Source of the DNA: Microbacterium sp. Bi121
GTDB lineage: Bacteria; Actinomycetota; Actinomycetes; Actinomycetales; Microbacteriaceae
NCBI RefSeq assembly: GCF_918698005.1
Contig: NZ_CAKKLJ010000008.1
Location: 1-64,000 of the forward strand
Direction: 5' to 3'
DNA length: 64,000 bases
Part shown: piece after piece, positions 20,563 through 30,891 of the stretch
Numbering within the stretch: position 1 is the first letter of the stretch
How the letters are laid out: each line of letters begins with the position of its first letter
The notes under the pieces: model-generated
Database searches by the model: none
The model's input: only the letters and a program-made list of their open reading frames with translations
What the model was told of the DNA's origin: nothing
Position numbers and translations under genes: made by a program

Positions 20563-21215
20563 CGTGCGATCCTCCATCGGTTCTCGAGCGTTCGCTGCAG
20601 CCAGGTCAGCAGCATCACCAGTGCGATGAAGATGACGGCGACCCAGAGCAGGACCTCCATGGGGCTGCCGGGGCGCGTGTGCGAATTGGAGATCGTCGCC
20701 TGCAGCTGCGGGAGGACCGCGATGGAGAATCCGGCGGCGACGGTGGTGTTCTTGAGAAGCGCGATGAACACGCTCATCATCGGCGGAACGACCGAGCGGA
20801 ACGCCTGGGGCAGCACGACCTGGGTCATGACCTGCCCGAACGGCAGCCCGATCGCGCGGGCTGCCTCCGCCTGACCGACGGGCACGGTGTTGATGCCGGC
20901 TCGCAGCGTCTCGGCGACGTATGTGGCCGTGTAGACGCCGATCGCGAAGATGCCCAGCACGAGGTTCGAGAGCGTGGGAAGCGCGAGCGCGCTGTATCCG
21001 AAGACGAAGAAGAAGAAGACGAGGGTGAGCGGGGTGTTGCGGACGAGCGTGACGTACGCCGTGCCGACAGCGCGTGCGACCGGGACCGGCGAGACGCGCA
21101 TTGCGCCGACGATGGTGCCGAGGACCAGCGCGATGATCCCGCCGAAGAAGAACACCATCAAGGTGTACGTGAGGCCCTGACTCCACAGGTCGAGGTTGCC
21201 GAAGATGGCGTCCAC
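20559..21215 (-). CDS. gluC: Glutamate-type amino acid ABC transporter permease (GluC-like)
   Basis: This 218-residue HAAT-family permease shows five helices, an RNTPLTLVFFF motif and an EAA loop (GQAEAARAIGLPFGQVMTQVVLPQAF). The GTG start at 21215 is chosen because GGGGAGG lies at proper distance upstream; the longer frame runs through the intergenic sequence. It pairs with the overlapping GluD-like permease to form the membrane channel. Confidence 0.85.
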   Translation of the reverse strand: MDAIFGNLDLWSQGLTYTLMVFFFGGIIALVLGTIVGAMRVSPVPVARAVGTAYVTLVRNTPLTLVFFFFVFGYSALALPTLSNLVLGIFAIGVYTATYVAETLRAGINTVPVGQAEAARAIGLPFGQVMTQVVLPQAFRSVVPPMMSVFIALLKNTTVAAGFSIAVLPQLQATISNSHTRPGSPMEVLLWVAVIFIALVMLLTWLQRTLENRWRIAR

Positions 21216-21278
21216 GCGCCCTCCCCTTCTAGATATGGGTGCGGGGCGGCCGGTCAGACCGCCCCGCATCGCGGTTCG

Positions 21279-22181
21279 TCAGTCGACAGCCGGCTGCTCG
21301 ACTTCGATGCCCGACTGACCGAGGGTCGCGTCGAAGATCGCCTGCCAGGTGTCGCCGCCGTCGGTGAACAGCGTGTTGATGTGCTCCTGAAGAGCGGTGT
21401 CGCCCTTCGGGAGGCCGACGCCGTAGCGCTCCTCGGTGAAGAGGCCGTCGAGCAGTTTCACGTCGTCGGGGTACTGAGCGGCGTAGCCGATGAGGATCGC
21501 AGCGTCCGTGGTGACCGCGTCGACCTTGCCGCTGATGAGGTCCTCGACGCAGGCGGAGTAGACGTCGTACTCCTCCGTCTTGATCTCCGGGTAGTTCTCC
21601 TTGATGTTGGAGATCGGCGTGGACCCGGTAGCGGAGCAGACGGTCATGCCGTTGAAGTCGGAGACGTCGCCTACTTCGGTCATCTCGCTGTCAGCGGCGA
21701 CGAGGAAGCCCTGGCCCGTCACGAAGTAGGGACCGGCGAAGTCGATCTGCTCCTTGCGGGAGTCGGTGATCGAGTACGTGCCGACGTAGTAGTCGATGTC
21801 GCCGTTCACGAGGGCCTGCTCGCGGTTGGCGGATGCGATCGGCTCGTAGGTGATGTCGCTCTCCTCGAATCCGAGGGATGCGGCGATCCAGCGTGCGATC
21901 TCGATGTCGAAGCCGCTGCGCTCGTTCGTGGTCGCGTCGAGGTAGCCGAGGTTGGGCTGGTCCTCCTTGACACCGATGATCGGACCGCCGCGCTCGACCA
22001 TGGCGTCGAACGTCGGGCTGCCTTCGAGCTGGACGTCCTGCGCCACCTCGTATGCGGGAGCGTCTCCTTCATCGCCGCCGTCCCCTCCGGGGATCGTCGG
22101 GCTGCCGCTGTTGCAGGCGGTCAGGGCGATCAGCGCTGTGGCAGCGATTCCGATGCCCGCCAGTGTCCGTGTGCGTCGCAT
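21279..22181 (-). CDS. gluB: Amino acid ABC transporter substrate-binding lipoprotein (GluB-like)
   Basis: The 300-residue protein starts with a lipoprotein signal (MRRTRTLAGIGIAATALIALTAC) whose lipobox LTAC directs lipid anchoring. The solute-binding family 3 fold follows: GVKEDQPNLGYLD, GFDIEIARWIAASLG, YYVGTYSITDSRKEQIDFAGPY. AAGGAG precedes the ATG. It captures a polar amino acid outside the membrane and passes it to the GluCD channel. Confidence 0.9.
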   Translation of the reverse strand: MRRTRTLAGIGIAATALIALTACNSGSPTIPGGDGGDEGDAPAYEVAQDVQLEGSPTFDAMVERGGPIIGVKEDQPNLGYLDATTNERSGFDIEIARWIAASLGFEESDITYEPIASANREQALVNGDIDYYVGTYSITDSRKEQIDFAGPYFVTGQGFLVAADSEMTEVGDVSDFNGMTVCSATGSTPISNIKENYPEIKTEEYDVYSACVEDLISGKVDAVTTDAAILIGYAAQYPDDVKLLDGLFTEERYGVGLPKGDTALQEHINTLFTDGGDTWQAIFDATLGQSGIEVEQPAVD

Positions 22182-22237
22182 GTGCGTCTCCTTCGTGTGC
22201 TGTGTGTGACTGCGTGAGTTTCGTGTACGGGAGGTGG

Positions 22238-22987
22238 TCAGTGGGTGAGGAGCTTCGACAGGAAGTCCTTGGCGCGATCGCTCTTCGGGGTCGTGAAGAA
22301 CTCCTCCGGGGTCGCCTCTTCGACGATCTGCCCGTCGGCCATGAAGACGACGCGATCGGCCGCCTTGCGCGCGAATCCCATCTCGTGGGTGACGACGATC
22401 ATCGTCATGCCCTCCTTGGCGAGCTGCACCATGACGTCGAGCACCTCGTTGATCATCTCGGGGTCGAGCGCGCTGGTCGGCTCGTCGAAGAGCATGACCT
22501 TCGGCTGCATCGCGAGGGCCCGGGCGATCGCGACGCGCTGCTGCTGACCGCCCGACAGCTGAGCGGGGAGTTTGGATGCCTGCTGGGCGACGCCCACGCG
22601 CTCGAGGAGCGCCATCGCCTCCTTGTCGGCATCGGCCTTCTTCAGTCCGCGGACCTTGATCGGGCCGAGCGTCACGTTCTCGAGGATCGTGAGGTGAGCG
22701 AACAGGTTGAACGACTGGAAGACCATCCCGACGTCGGCGCGCAGCTGCGCCAGGCCCTTGCCCTCGGCGGGCAGCTCCTTGCCGTCGATCGAGATCACAC
22801 CGCTGGTGATGGTCTCGAGGCGGTTGATCGTGCGGCACAGAGTCGACTTGCCGGAACCCGACGGGCCGATCACGACCACGACCTCACCCTTGTTGACGGT
22901 GAGGTTGATGTCTTTCAGGGCCTGGAACTCGCCGTAGTGCTTCTGAACGTTGTCGACGACGACAAGAGGTGTACCAGTCTCGGTCAT
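22238..22987 (-). CDS. gluA: Amino acid ABC transporter ATP-binding protein (GluA-like)
   Basis: First gene of the importer operon. The 249-residue ATPase has Walker [10 protein letters not shown], the ABC signature [15 protein letters not shown], Walker [15 protein letters not shown] and the His switch [15 protein letters not shown] (22999-22994) ends 6 nt before the ATG, so this gene, and thus the operon, is probably leaderless. A palindrome lies further upstream at 23038-23055. Confidence 0.92.
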   Translation of the reverse strand: MTETGTPLVVVDNVQKHYGEFQALKDINLTVNKGEVVVVIGPSGSGKSTLCRTINRLETITSGVISIDGKELPAEGKGLAQLRADVGMVFQSFNLFAHLTILENVTLGPIKVRGLKKADADKEAMALLERVGVAQQASKLPAQLSGGQQQRVAIARALAMQPKVMLFDEPTSALDPEMINEVLDVMVQLAKEGMTMIVVTHEMGFARKAADRVVFMADGQIVEEATPEEFFTTPKSDRAKDFLSKLLTH

Positions 22988-23037
22988 GTGCCCACACTAG
23001 AAGCACACGGCCTCGGGAACCAGCATCCGCCACCGCG

Positions 23038-23055
23038 GGTTATCGAGTTGTAACC
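23038..23055. promoter_or_regulatory. Palindrome upstream of gluA (possible operator)
   Basis: GGTTA and TAACC form a perfect 5-bp inverted repeat around an 8-nt centre. It lies about 40 bp upstream of the predicted gluA -10 hexamer and 14 bp past the end of the methyltransferase gene. It could bind a regulator of the importer; no regulator is identified. Confidence 0.3.
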
Positions 23056-23068
23056 GACCCGAAACGTG

Positions 23069-23881
23069 TCAGTGCGCGTCGACGGCCCGCTGCGTGAAGG
23101 CGCTCTCGTACAGGCACACGCTGGCCGCCGTGGCGAGATTGAGCGACTCCGCCCGGCCGAAGATCGGCAGCTTCAGCACGTGATCGGCAAGGTCGAGCGC
23201 GCGCTCCTCGAGCCCGTGCGCTTCATTCCCGAACAGCCACGCCGTCGGCCCAGAGAGCACACCGTCGGCGCGGGCCTGAAGCAGGTCGTCGCCCTTCACG
23301 TCGGCCGCGAGCACGCTCATGCCGGCCTCGTGGGCGCGCTTGACGACGTCCTCGAGGTCACCGCTGACGGAGACGGGCAGGTGGAAGAGCGATCCGGTGG
23401 TCGATCGGACGACCTTCGGGTTGTACGGATCCACCGTGCGCCCGGTGAGGACGACGGCGTCCGCGCCGGCGGCATCCGCTGCTCGGATGATCGTCCCGAG
23501 ATTTCCGGGGTCGCGCACCTCTTCGCAGATGGCGATGAGGCGCGGTGAGGACGCGAAGATGTCGCGCACCGACGTCGGGATCTGGCGGGCGACGGCGATG
23601 ACGCCCTGCGGCGTGACGGTGTCCGCCATCGCGTTGAGCACGTACTCCGTGACGAACTCGAGGTTCACGGAGTGGGCGGTGGCTGCGGCCCGAAGGTCGG
23701 GATGCTTCTCCCACCCCGTCGGTGTCGCGAACAGCTCGACGACGGCATCCGGTCGGTACGAGAGCGCCTCGCGCACCGCCTGCGGGCCCTCGAGCAGGAA
23801 CAGACCGGTGTCCGTTCTGGCGCTGCGCTTGGTCAGCTTCGCAACGGCGCGGACACGCGGGGACCGGGGATTCTCCAGCAC
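23069..23881 (-). CDS. TrmH/SpoU-family RNA 2'-O-methyltransferase
   Basis: The protein has 270 residues. An N-terminal substrate-binding domain (about 1-90) precedes the SpoU knotted fold with EEVRDPGNLGTIIRAADAAG, LFGNEAHGL and the C-terminal knot IFGRAESLNLATAASV, which together bind S-adenosylmethionine. The target, rRNA or tRNA, is not determined. GTG 23881 lies 6 nt after TAGACT (23893-23888), fitting a leaderless start. In many actinobacteria this gene sits near pheST, as here. Confidence 0.88.
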   Translation of the reverse strand: MLENPRSPRVRAVAKLTKRSARTDTGLFLLEGPQAVREALSYRPDAVVELFATPTGWEKHPDLRAAATAHSVNLEFVTEYVLNAMADTVTPQGVIAVARQIPTSVRDIFASSPRLIAICEEVRDPGNLGTIIRAADAAGADAVVLTGRTVDPYNPKVVRSTTGSLFHLPVSVSGDLEDVVKRAHEAGMSVLAADVKGDDLLQARADGVLSGPTAWLFGNEAHGLEERALDLADHVLKLPIFGRAESLNLATAASVCLYESAFTQRAVDAH

Positions 23882-23998
23882 GGCTCCAGTCTAGAGGGAT
23901 CACGGGGCGACGCCCGATGAACGTCGCGCACCGTTCACTTTCTCGCGGCTGGCGCCTTCTCGCGGCGATCATGCAGTCTGCTCGAATAGAGTCCCGGC

Positions 23999-24418
23999 GT
24001 GCCGCCCACTGCGCAGCGATCAGCAGGTCGACGTCGACTCACCGTCGTCGTCATCGCTGTGGCGACCGTGATCGCCGGTCTTCTCCTCCACCGTTTCGCC
24101 TCCGGTGTCATCGGCGACGTCACGGGCGACGCGCTGTACGCGCTGCTCGTCTACCTGCTGATCGTGCTCATGCTCCCGCGCCGGACTCGCTCTCTGTGCG
24201 CGGCCCTCGCCATCCTGTTCTGCACGGCCGTCGAGTTCCTCCAGCTCACGGACATCCCGGCGAAGGCCACCGCCCTTGTCCCGCCCGCCGCGCTGGTGCT
24301 TGGCGCAGGGTTCGATCAGCGGGATCTTCTCGTGTACGCGTTCGCCGTCGTCGGCGCGATGCTGCTCGACGTTCTCATCTCCCGGTTGCTGCGCCGACGC
24401 GCTCTGCGTACGCCGTGA
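23999..24418 (+). CDS. DUF2809 family small membrane protein
   Basis: The product has 139 residues with four hydrophobic helices and a basic N-terminus. The pattern GDALYALLVYLLIVLMLP, FCTAVEFLQL and LVYAFAVVGAMLLD is characteristic of DUF2809 proteins, whose function is unknown. The start is GTG 23999, with TAGAGT (23987-23992) 6 nt upstream. It ends head-on against rplT with a shared hairpin between. Confidence 0.75.
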   Translation: MPPTAQRSAGRRRLTVVVIAVATVIAGLLLHRFASGVIGDVTGDALYALLVYLLIVLMLPRRTRSLCAALAILFCTAVEFLQLTDIPAKATALVPPAALVLGAGFDQRDLLVYAFAVVGAMLLDVLISRLLRRRALRTP

Positions 24419-24424
24419 GATGCC

Positions 24425-24460
24425 GAAACGGGCGCCCTCCAGAAGGAGAGCGCCCGTTTC
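24425..24460. terminator. Bidirectional terminator between DUF2809 gene and rplT
   Basis: GAAACGGGCGC pairs perfectly with GCGCCCGTTTC, and the stem continues inward with CTCC/GGAG. It sits in the 53-bp gap of a convergent gene pair, so it can stop transcription from both sides. There is no long U-tract on either side. Confidence 0.8.
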
Positions 24461-24471
24461 AGGAAGGATGC

Positions 24472-24858
24472 TTACGCAGCCGACTTCGGCGCGTTGACGT
24501 CCGAAGGCAGGCCCTTCTTGGCCGTCTCGACCAGCGACGCGAACGTGGCCGGCTCGTTGACCGCGAGCTCAGCGAGCATACGACGGTCGACCTGGACGCC
24601 CGCGAGGCCGAGGCCCTGGATGAAGCGGTTGTACGTGATGCCGTTCTGGCGGGCAGCGGCGTTGATGCGCTGGATCCAGAGGCGACGGAAATCGCCCTTG
24701 CGCTTGCGACGGTCACGGTACGAGTAGACCAGGGAGTGGATGACCTGCTCCTTGGCCTTGCGGTACAGGCGCGAACGCTGACCGCGGTAGCCGGAGGCGC
24801 GCTCGAGGATGACGCGACGCTTCTTGTGGGCGTTTACCGCCCGCTTGACTCTTGCCAT
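24472..24858 (-). CDS. rplT: 50S ribosomal protein L20
   Basis: This 128-residue protein is normal in length and shows the L20 pattern [15 protein letters not shown], followed by [16 protein letters not shown] and [13 protein letters not shown]. It binds 23S rRNA early in assembly and in other phyla represses its own operon. It is last in the infC-rpmI-rplT operon; AGGAA precedes the ATG. Confidence 0.97.
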   Translation of the reverse strand: MARVKRAVNAHKKRRVILERASGYRGQRSRLYRKAKEQVIHSLVYSYRDRRKRKGDFRRLWIQRINAAARQNGITYNRFIQGLGLAGVQVDRRMLAELAVNEPATFASLVETAKKGLPSDVNAPKSAA

Positions 24859-24889
24859 TTTCGTGTATTCCTATTCGTGCGTTCGGCGC

Positions 24890-25087
24890 TCAGCCGCGAC
24901 CGAGAAGCTTCTTGGCGACCTTGGTGTCGTTGGGCGACAGGACCTGATCCTGGTTGAGGCGGCGGGTGCGTCGGCTCGACTTGTGCTCGAGGTTGTGGCG
25001 CATGCCGGCCTGCTGCTTCTTCAGCTTGCCGCTGCCGGTGATCTTGAAGCGCTTCTTGGCACCCGAGTGGGTCTTCTGCTTCGGCAT
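24890..25087 (-). CDS. rpmI: 50S ribosomal protein L35
   Basis: The 65-residue protein begins [15 protein letters not shown] and has the basic [14 protein letters not shown] segment diagnostic of L35. It lies between infC and rplT in the conserved order, with GGAAGAG upstream of the ATG. Confidence 0.97.
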   Translation of the reverse strand: MPKQKTHSGAKKRFKITGSGKLKKQQAGMRHNLEHKSSRRTRRLNQDQVLSPNDTKVAKKLLGRG

Positions 25088-25158
25088 CTTCTCTTCCTTC
25101 GTGTGGCGCCTTCTCAGGCGACGTTGTCAACCCGCAGTGCGGGAGTAATGGGAGCGGA

Positions 25159-25767
<609 letters not shown>

Positions 25768-26010
25768 GCGGAACTCCTTAGACGATGGGGATTCAGCCAA
25801 CGCGACGCTCTCTGCGACGCACTGCGAAAAAGGAGTTACTGCCCCACCCGCCGACATTCAGACGTCGGCTTCGCACCCTGAACATCGGACACGATCCGAT
25901 CTACCGGCGTGAACCGGCGGAGTGCAAGACCCGGTAGCCTTGAACGGCAAGCGCGGGTGGGAAGTGAATCCTCTTTCGATCCGAAGCATTACGCTCCGGA
26001 GCCCGGCACA
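25768..26010 (-). promoter_or_regulatory. Long infC leader with a Shine-Dalgarno-masking pair
   Basis: The likely -10 is TTAGAC near 26011-26018 on the minus strand, which gives a leader of about 240 nt. Within it AACTCCTT (complement of 25830-25837) is perfectly complementary to AAGGAGTT (complement of 25772-25779), which contains the infC ribosome site. Pairing would hide the site. This layout fits translational control by IF-3 or L20, but it is an inference. Confidence 0.5.
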
Positions 26011-26032
26011 GTCTAACAGAAGGCAAGGCGAA

Positions 26033-26425
26033 GTGACGATTCCGGCCCACGACCACGGTCACGACGAGCGCAACGAGCGCTGGCAGCAGCAGGAGGAGGC
26101 CGCATCGGCCGCCACGCGCGACATCGCGGATGTCCCCGCCGTCGAAGTGATCACCACCGCAGCGGTCCATCTGATGAGCGCGGCCGCGGTGAAGCTCGGC
26201 CTCGCCGACGACCCCGACTCTCAGCTCGACCTCGACGAGGCCCGAAAGCTGATCAACGCGCTGGCGGGTCTCATCACAGCCGGCGCCCCCGAGATCAGCG
26301 ACATGCACGCCCGATCGCTCCGGGACGGACTGCGGTCGCTGCAGCTGGCCTTCCGCGAAGCATCCGCGATCCCCGACCCGATCGGCAAGGGCCCCGGCGA
26401 GAAGTGGACCGGGCCGGTCAACTGA
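26033..26425 (+). CDS. DUF1844 domain protein
   Basis: This 130-residue protein has the DUF1844 core: VEVITTAAVHLMSAAAVKLGL, LDLDEARKLINALAGLI, MHARSLRDGLRSLQLAFREA. It is conserved next to infC in actinobacteria but has no known function. The N-terminus is rich in His, Glu and Gln. GTG 26033 was chosen because AAGGCAAGG precedes it. It is divergent from infC, and the two promoters overlap around GTCTAAC (26011-26017). Confidence 0.8.
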   Translation: MTIPAHDHGHDERNERWQQQEEAASAATRDIADVPAVEVITTAAVHLMSAAAVKLGLADDPDSQLDLDEARKLINALAGLITAGAPEISDMHARSLRDGLRSLQLAFREASAIPDPIGKGPGEKWTGPVN

Positions 26426-26426
26426 C

Positions 26427-27245
26427 TCAGGCAGCGCGGCGGAGCTTGACCGTGAGGGAATCCGCGAGCACCGCGATGCGGTCATCCGCCGACCACCGCT
26501 GAGCCAGCCGGGCGAGGACGGCATCCAGCACGTCTCGTTCGAGACCGTCGACGAGGTCGAGGATCACGACGAGCTCCGGGCCGCGCAGTCGCGCGTCCGG
26601 GTCACCGGGCGCGACGGCGATGTCGATCACGGCGAGCTCGTGCGCGATGCTCTCCTGCAGTGCGGTGAAGACCTCCGGTGAGAGGAAGCTCGGCTCCCAG
26701 GCGTGCCCCTGCGCGATCGCCCATACGGCGGGGCGCCGGATGACGAACTCGGTCTCCGCGGTCGGATCGAGCACGATCAGATCGGTGTCCTCCGACGACG
26801 CCGCCAGGGCCGCACGCACAGCCTCGACCGGGATCGGGCGTGCTGCGGCATCCCAGGTCTGCATCGCCGTCACCGATGAGAACACCGGCTGGACCTTGCG
26901 CCCATCAGGGGCGGCGACGGTGACGATGGACAGCTCCTGGGTCTTGTCGACGGCAAGACCGCTGGGCGCGACGCCCTCCTCCCCCTTCTCGGCGATGAGG
27001 GGTATCAGGACTCGAGCAGAACGGAAGGCGTCGACGACCTCGACCTGCGAGCCCTCACCCGCGCGGAAGCGGAGCAATGCGTCGAGCAGGGCCGGGTCTG
27101 CCGAGCCGTCGTCAGCGGAGTGCGGGTTGGACTCGAAGCTGCGCCCCTCCCACGGGACACCGGCCGAATCGCCGGCCCCGACGGTCGACGCGGAGTCTCC
27201 GTCGCCGTGACCGTGACCGCAGGCGTCGTCAGTCGCCGGCGACAT
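26427..27245 (-). CDS. SseB family protein
   Basis: The protein has 272 residues. The N-terminal part carries the SseB fold pattern: [44 protein letters not shown]-terminal SseB-like extension follows ([21 protein letters not shown]). No enzymatic motif is visible. The ATG lies inside the end of priA (17-bp overlap), so it is probably co-translated with the histidine gene, a linkage common in this family of bacteria. It ends 1 bp from the convergent DUF1844 gene. Confidence 0.75.
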   Translation of the reverse strand: MSPATDDACGHGHGDGDSASTVGAGDSAGVPWEGRSFESNPHSADDGSADPALLDALLRFRAGEGSQVEVVDAFRSARVLIPLIAEKGEEGVAPSGLAVDKTQELSIVTVAAPDGRKVQPVFSSVTAMQTWDAAARPIPVEAVRAALAASSEDTDLIVLDPTAETEFVIRRPAVWAIAQGHAWEPSFLSPEVFTALQESIAHELAVIDIAVAPGDPDARLRGPELVVILDLVDGLERDVLDAVLARLAQRWSADDRIAVLADSLTVKLRRAA

Positions 27246-27975
27246 CCAGTGCCTCTGCCAGCGTGAACGCGCCGGCGTAGAGAGCCTTGCCGACGATCGC
27301 GCCTTCGACGCCAAGCGGTACGAGTTCGCGAAGCGCCGCGATGTCGTCGAGGCTCGAGATGCCTCCCGACGCCACGACGGGCTTCGGCGTACGAGAGGTG
27401 ATCTCGCGCAGCAGGTCGATGTTCGGGCCGCGCAGCGTGCCGTCCTTGGTGACGTCGGTCACGACGTACCGGCTGCAGCCGGCGTCCTCGAGCCGTGCGA
27501 GCACCTCCCACAGGTCGCCGCCCTCCTTCGTCCAGCCGCGCGCGGCGAGGGTCGTGCCGCGCACGTCGAGACCGACGGCGACGGCCTCGCCGTAGCGACT
27601 GATGACGTCGGACGCCCATTCGGGGTTCTCGAGCGCGGCCGTGCCGAGATTGATCCGCGCTGCGCCGCTCTCGAGCGCGGCCTCAAGGCTGGCGTCGTCA
27701 CGGATGCCGCCGGAGAGCTCGATGTTGACGTCGCGGTGCTGCTTGATGACCTTGCGCAGGATCGCCGTGTTGCTTCCGCGCCCGAAGGCCGCGTCGAGGT
27801 CGACGAGGTGGATCCACTCCGCCCCCTGGTCGACCCATTCACGAGCCGCGTCGAGCGGGTCGCCGTAGCTGGTCTCCGACCCGGCCTCGCCCTGCGTCAG
27901 ACGAACCGCCTTGCCACCGGCGACGTCGACAGCCGGAAGAAGGGTGAGCTTGGGGGTGGACGCGAAGTCGTTCAT
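27229..27975 (-). CDS. priA: Phosphoribosyl isomerase A (HisA/TrpF dual enzyme)
   Basis: This (beta/alpha)8-barrel of 248 residues isomerises ProFAR in histidine synthesis. In actinobacteria it also serves as PRA isomerase in tryptophan synthesis. Visible features are [15 protein letters not shown] with the catalytic Asp near residue 16, [24 protein letters not shown] and [13 protein letters not shown] with the second Asp. An internal promoter lies in the 90-bp gap after hisH. Confidence 0.92.
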   Translation of the reverse strand: MNDFASTPKLTLLPAVDVAGGKAVRLTQGEAGSETSYGDPLDAAREWVDQGAEWIHLVDLDAAFGRGSNTAILRKVIKQHRDVNIELSGGIRDDASLEAALESGAARINLGTAALENPEWASDVISRYGEAVAVGLDVRGTTLAARGWTKEGGDLWEVLARLEDAGCSRYVVTDVTKDGTLRGPNIDLLREITSRTPKPVVASGGISSLDDIAALRELVPLGVEGAIVGKALYAGAFTLAEALDVAGD

Positions 27976-28023
27976 GTCATCCTCGGGTGGGTGAAGTGCG
28001 CCGAAAGGCGAGCACGAGATCCG

Positions 28024-28052
28024 AGAGTAGCCCGGCTCGATGCAGGGTTCAA
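28024..28052 (-). promoter_or_regulatory. Internal promoter before priA
   Basis: TTGAAC (28052-28047) and TACTCT (28029-28024) are spaced by 17 nt on the minus strand, about 50 nt upstream of the priA ATG, which has GAGGATG as ribosome site. It would allow priA-sseB expression apart from hisCBH. Confidence 0.55.
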
Positions 28053-28065
28053 AACGTCGACGTCA

Positions 28066-28695
28066 TCAGAGGCTGTCGACCCAGTTCCGGAGCAGCCGGA
28101 TGCCGGCGTCGCCGGACTTCTCGGGGTGGAACTGCGTCGCCGAGAGCGGCCCGTTCTCGACGGCTGCGAGGAAGGGCTCGCCGTAGGTCGTCCAGGTGAG
28201 CTTGGGCTCCGGGAACGGCGCGATGACGTCGAGCTCCCACTTCTGCGCTGCGAAGGAGTGCACGAAGTAGAAGCGCTCCTCCTCGATGCCGCGGAACAGG
28301 ACGCTGCCCTCATCCGGCGTCACCGTGTTCCAGCCCATGTGCGGCAGGACGGGCGCGTTGAGTTCGGTGACGGTGCCCGGCCATTCGCCGAGGCCATCGA
28401 CGTTCTGGCCGCGTTCGACGCCGTGCTCGAAGAGCACCTGCATACCGACGCACACGCCGAGCACCGGGCGCCCTCCGGCCAGACGCCGGTCGATGATCTC
28501 GTCGCCGCCCTGCGCGAGCAGAGCCGCCCGAACGGCGGCGAACGCGCCGACACCGGGGACGAACAGCCCGTCAGCCTCAAGCGCCTCCGCGCGGTCACCG
28601 GTGAGTCTCGCGTCCGCGCCGGCCGCGGCCAGCGCCTTGACGGCGGAGTGGACGTTGCCGGAGCCGTAGTCGTATACGACGACGGTGCGAGTCAC
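28066..28695 (-). CDS. hisH: Imidazole glycerol phosphate synthase, glutaminase subunit
   Basis: Class I glutamine amidotransferase of 209 residues that supplies ammonia to HisF. The triad is visible as Cys in [12 protein letters not shown], and His and Glu in [12 protein letters not shown]; the oxyanion strand is VPGVGAF. It overlaps hisB by 4 bp. The partner hisF is not in the window. Confidence 0.95.
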   Translation of the reverse strand: MTRTVVVYDYGSGNVHSAVKALAAAGADARLTGDRAEALEADGLFVPGVGAFAAVRAALLAQGGDEIIDRRLAGGRPVLGVCVGMQVLFEHGVERGQNVDGLGEWPGTVTELNAPVLPHMGWNTVTPDEGSVLFRGIEEERFYFVHSFAAQKWELDVIAPFPEPKLTWTTYGEPFLAAVENGPLSATQFHPEKSGDAGIRLLRNWVDSL

Positions 28696-29315
28696 AGTGC
28701 GCCCTTCGTCGACGGGATCCCGTCGACGAGCGGATCGAGCGACTTCGCCTGACGGAACGCACGGGCGAACGCCTTGAACTCCGCTTCGGCGATGTGGTGC
28801 GGATCGCGACCGCCGAGCACGCGGACGTGCACGCTGAGTCCGGCGTTGAAGGAGATCGCCTCGAACGCGTGGCGCACCAGAGAACCGGTGAAATGTCCGC
28901 CGATGAGGTGGTGCTCGAATCCTTCGGGCTCGCCGGTGTGCACGAGGTAGGGGCGGCCGCTGATGTCGACGACCGCCTGAGCGAGCGCCTCGTCGAGCGG
29001 GACGAGCGCATCTCCGTATCGCGAGATGCCCGACTTGTCTCCGAGCGCCTCGAGGATCGCCTGGCCGAGCACGATCGAGACGTCTTCCACCGTGTGGTGA
29101 GCGTCGATGTGCGTGTCGCCGGATGCTCGGACGGTGAGGTCGGTGAGCGAGTGCTTCGCGAACGCCGTGAGCATGTGGTCGAAGAACGGCACCGACGTGT
29201 CGATGCGGCTCTGCCCCGTGCCGTCGAGGTTCAGTTCGAGTTCGACGGTCGACTCGGACGTGCTGCGGGTTCGCTGCGCGGTGCGGGAAGCCTCGGCAGT
29301 TCGGGAAGCGCTCAT
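28692..29315 (-). CDS. hisB: Imidazoleglycerol-phosphate dehydratase
   Basis: The Mn-dependent enzyme of 207 residues has the paired histidine motifs [22 protein letters not shown] and [11 protein letters not shown]...[16 protein letters not shown]. It is the monofunctional form without a phosphatase domain. It overlaps hisC upstream and hisH downstream by 4 bp each. Confidence 0.95.
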   Translation of the reverse strand: MSASRTAEASRTAQRTRSTSESTVELELNLDGTGQSRIDTSVPFFDHMLTAFAKHSLTDLTVRASGDTHIDAHHTVEDVSIVLGQAILEALGDKSGISRYGDALVPLDEALAQAVVDISGRPYLVHTGEPEGFEHHLIGGHFTGSLVRHAFEAISFNAGLSVHVRVLGGRDPHHIAEAEFKAFARAFRQAKSLDPLVDGIPSTKGAL

Positions 29316-30397
29316 GAGCCCGAGTCTATCGACGCCAGCGCGTCGAGGAACGCCGTGGTCTCGGCCTCGGTCCCCGCCGTCACGCGCAGGTGGTTGGGGA
29401 TGCCCACGTCGCGGACCAGCACTCCGCGCTCGTAGAGCGCTTCGAACGTCGCGCGCGGGTCGGGCACACCACCGAAGAGGACGAAGTTCGACCAGGACTC
29501 GTGCGGCTGATAGTCGAGTGCCTCGAGGGTCGCGGTGATGCGATCGCGCTGCTCGACGATCTCATCCACCATGCCGAGCATGATGTCAGCATTTCGCAAC
29601 GCCGCCACTGCGGCAGCCTGCGTCAGTGCACTGAGGTGGTACGGAAGCCGGACGAGTCGCAGAGCGTCGATGAAGGCCGGGTCGGCCGCGAGGTAGCCCA
29701 CCCGCGCTCCCGCGAAAGCGAACGCCTTGCTCATGGTCCGCGATACGGCCAGACGCGGGCGCCCTTCGAGCAGTGTGAGTGCGGAAACGGCATCCCGGGG
29801 CGCGAACTCCTGGTACGCCTCGTCCACCACGACGATGCCGCTCGTCGCCTCGTAGACGGCCTCGACCACATCGAGGTCGAGTGGCGTTCCCGTCGGGTTG
29901 TTCGGCGAGCAGAGCATGACGATGTCGGGGGCGGCCTGCCGAACCTGGGCGGCCGCCTCATCCGGCGTGATCGTGTAGTCGGCTTCACGCTGGCCCGCCA
30001 CCCACTGAGCACCGGTGCCCTGCGCGATCAGGGGGTACATGGAGTACGTCGGCGCGAACCCGAAGACCGTGCGGTTCGGTCCGCCGAAGGCTTGCATGAT
30101 GTGCTGCAGCACCTCATTCGAACCGTTGCCGGCCCAGATCTGCTCGGGGGCGAGGTTGTGGCCGAGGTACTCGGCAAAGGCCTCGCGCAGCGTCGTGAAC
30201 TCCCGGTCCGGGTAGCGGTTCACCTCGCGTAGAGCCACCGCGATGTCATCCAGGATGTCGCTTGCGACCTCGTCGGGTACGGGGTGGGTGTTCTCATTGA
30301 CGTTGAGGGCGACAGGCAGTGGAGCCTGAGGAGCGCCGTACGGAGTGAGGCCGCGAAGATCGTCGCGGAGGGGCAAGTCACCGAGGGAAGCAGTCAC
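29312..30397 (-). CDS. hisC: Histidinol-phosphate aminotransferase
   Basis: PLP-dependent class I/II aminotransferase of 361 residues. Motifs are [48 protein letters not shown] and [17 protein letters not shown] with the Schiff-base lysine. The start is set at GTG 30397: TAGCAT (30410-30405) ends 7 nt upstream, predicting a leaderless mRNA. The ATG at 30406 overlaps that hexamer and is unlikely. It opens the his cluster on the minus strand. Confidence 0.92.
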   Translation of the reverse strand: MTASLGDLPLRDDLRGLTPYGAPQAPLPVALNVNENTHPVPDEVASDILDDIAVALREVNRYPDREFTTLREAFAEYLGHNLAPEQIWAGNGSNEVLQHIMQAFGGPNRTVFGFAPTYSMYPLIAQGTGAQWVAGQREADYTITPDEAAAQVRQAAPDIVMLCSPNNPTGTPLDLDVVEAVYEATSGIVVVDEAYQEFAPRDAVSALTLLEGRPRLAVSRTMSKAFAFAGARVGYLAADPAFIDALRLVRLPYHLSALTQAAAVAALRNADIMLGMVDEIVEQRDRITATLEALDYQPHESWSNFVLFGGVPDPRATFEALYERGVLVRDVGIPNHLRVTAGTEAETTAFLDALASIDSGS

Positions 30398-30419
30398 CCT
30401 TCCCATGCTAACGGTGGGA

Positions 30420-30782
30420 TCAGTCGGCGTACTCGGCGGGGATCGCGAGCTCCTGGCCCACCTGCAGAGACTGCCCGCCCAGCATGTTGAGGCTCTCAAT
30501 GCCGCTGATCACCTTACGCGGGTCCGCGTACGGAGCCACGGACTCCGCGATCGACCAGAGCGTGTCGCCCGGCATCACCGTCACGGTCTCGAAGCTGGCG
30601 GTCACGGTCGCTTCGCCCGAGGCGATCGCCGAGCCGCCGCTGATCGCAGCGAAGCCGATGCCGACTGCCAGCGGGAGTGCCGCCAGAGCGACCAGCACCC
30701 GACGACCGCGCGTCGTCAACCGGAGCCGCGTTGCAGTGCGTGCGGGACGGATGGACGGGGCGGCGATGCTGATGGTGCTCAT
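30420..30782 (-). CDS. LysM-domain membrane protein divergent from lexA (SOS division-inhibitor-like)
   Basis: The 120-residue product has a basic cytoplasmic N-terminus, one transmembrane helix (VLVALAALPLAVGIGFAAI, about 29-47) and an external LysM domain (VTVMPGDTLWSIAESVAP). Size, topology and position next to lexA match YneA of Bacillus and the Rv2719c/DivS genes, which block division during the SOS response. That role here is inferred from context. It has AGAGGAG before the ATG, a leader of about 75 nt, and a LexA-like site inside its promoter. Confidence 0.8.
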   Translation of the reverse strand: MSTISIAAPSIRPARTATRLRLTTRGRRVLVALAALPLAVGIGFAAISGGSAIASGEATVTASFETVTVMPGDTLWSIAESVAPYADPRKVISGIESLNMLGGQSLQVGQELAIPAEYAD

Positions 30783-30861
30783 GGGACTCTCCTCTGCCTC
30801 TTTGGCGTAGCGTTCGCATTCACCGCTCGGCCGGGAGCGATGGATGCGAAGCTACGTTCCG

Positions 30862-30891
30862 AATCTATCTTCGAATTCGAACATCTGTCAA
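30862..30891 (-). promoter_or_regulatory. SOS-type promoter with LexA-like operator
   Basis: On the minus strand, -35 TTGACA (30891-30886) precedes a -10 around GATAGATT (30869-30862). The spacer contains ACAGATGTTCGA, a strong half of the actinobacterial LexA box (TCGAAC-N4-GTTCGA), and a perfect 12-bp palindrome TTCGAATTCGAA (30870-30881). A bound repressor here would block this promoter; its effect on lexA itself is less clear. Confidence 0.6.

Noticed and set aside
25768-25857. ATG 25857 as the infC start
   Set aside because: No ribosome site at proper distance and the added 30 residues show no IF-3 similarity; the ATC with AAGGAG fits better.
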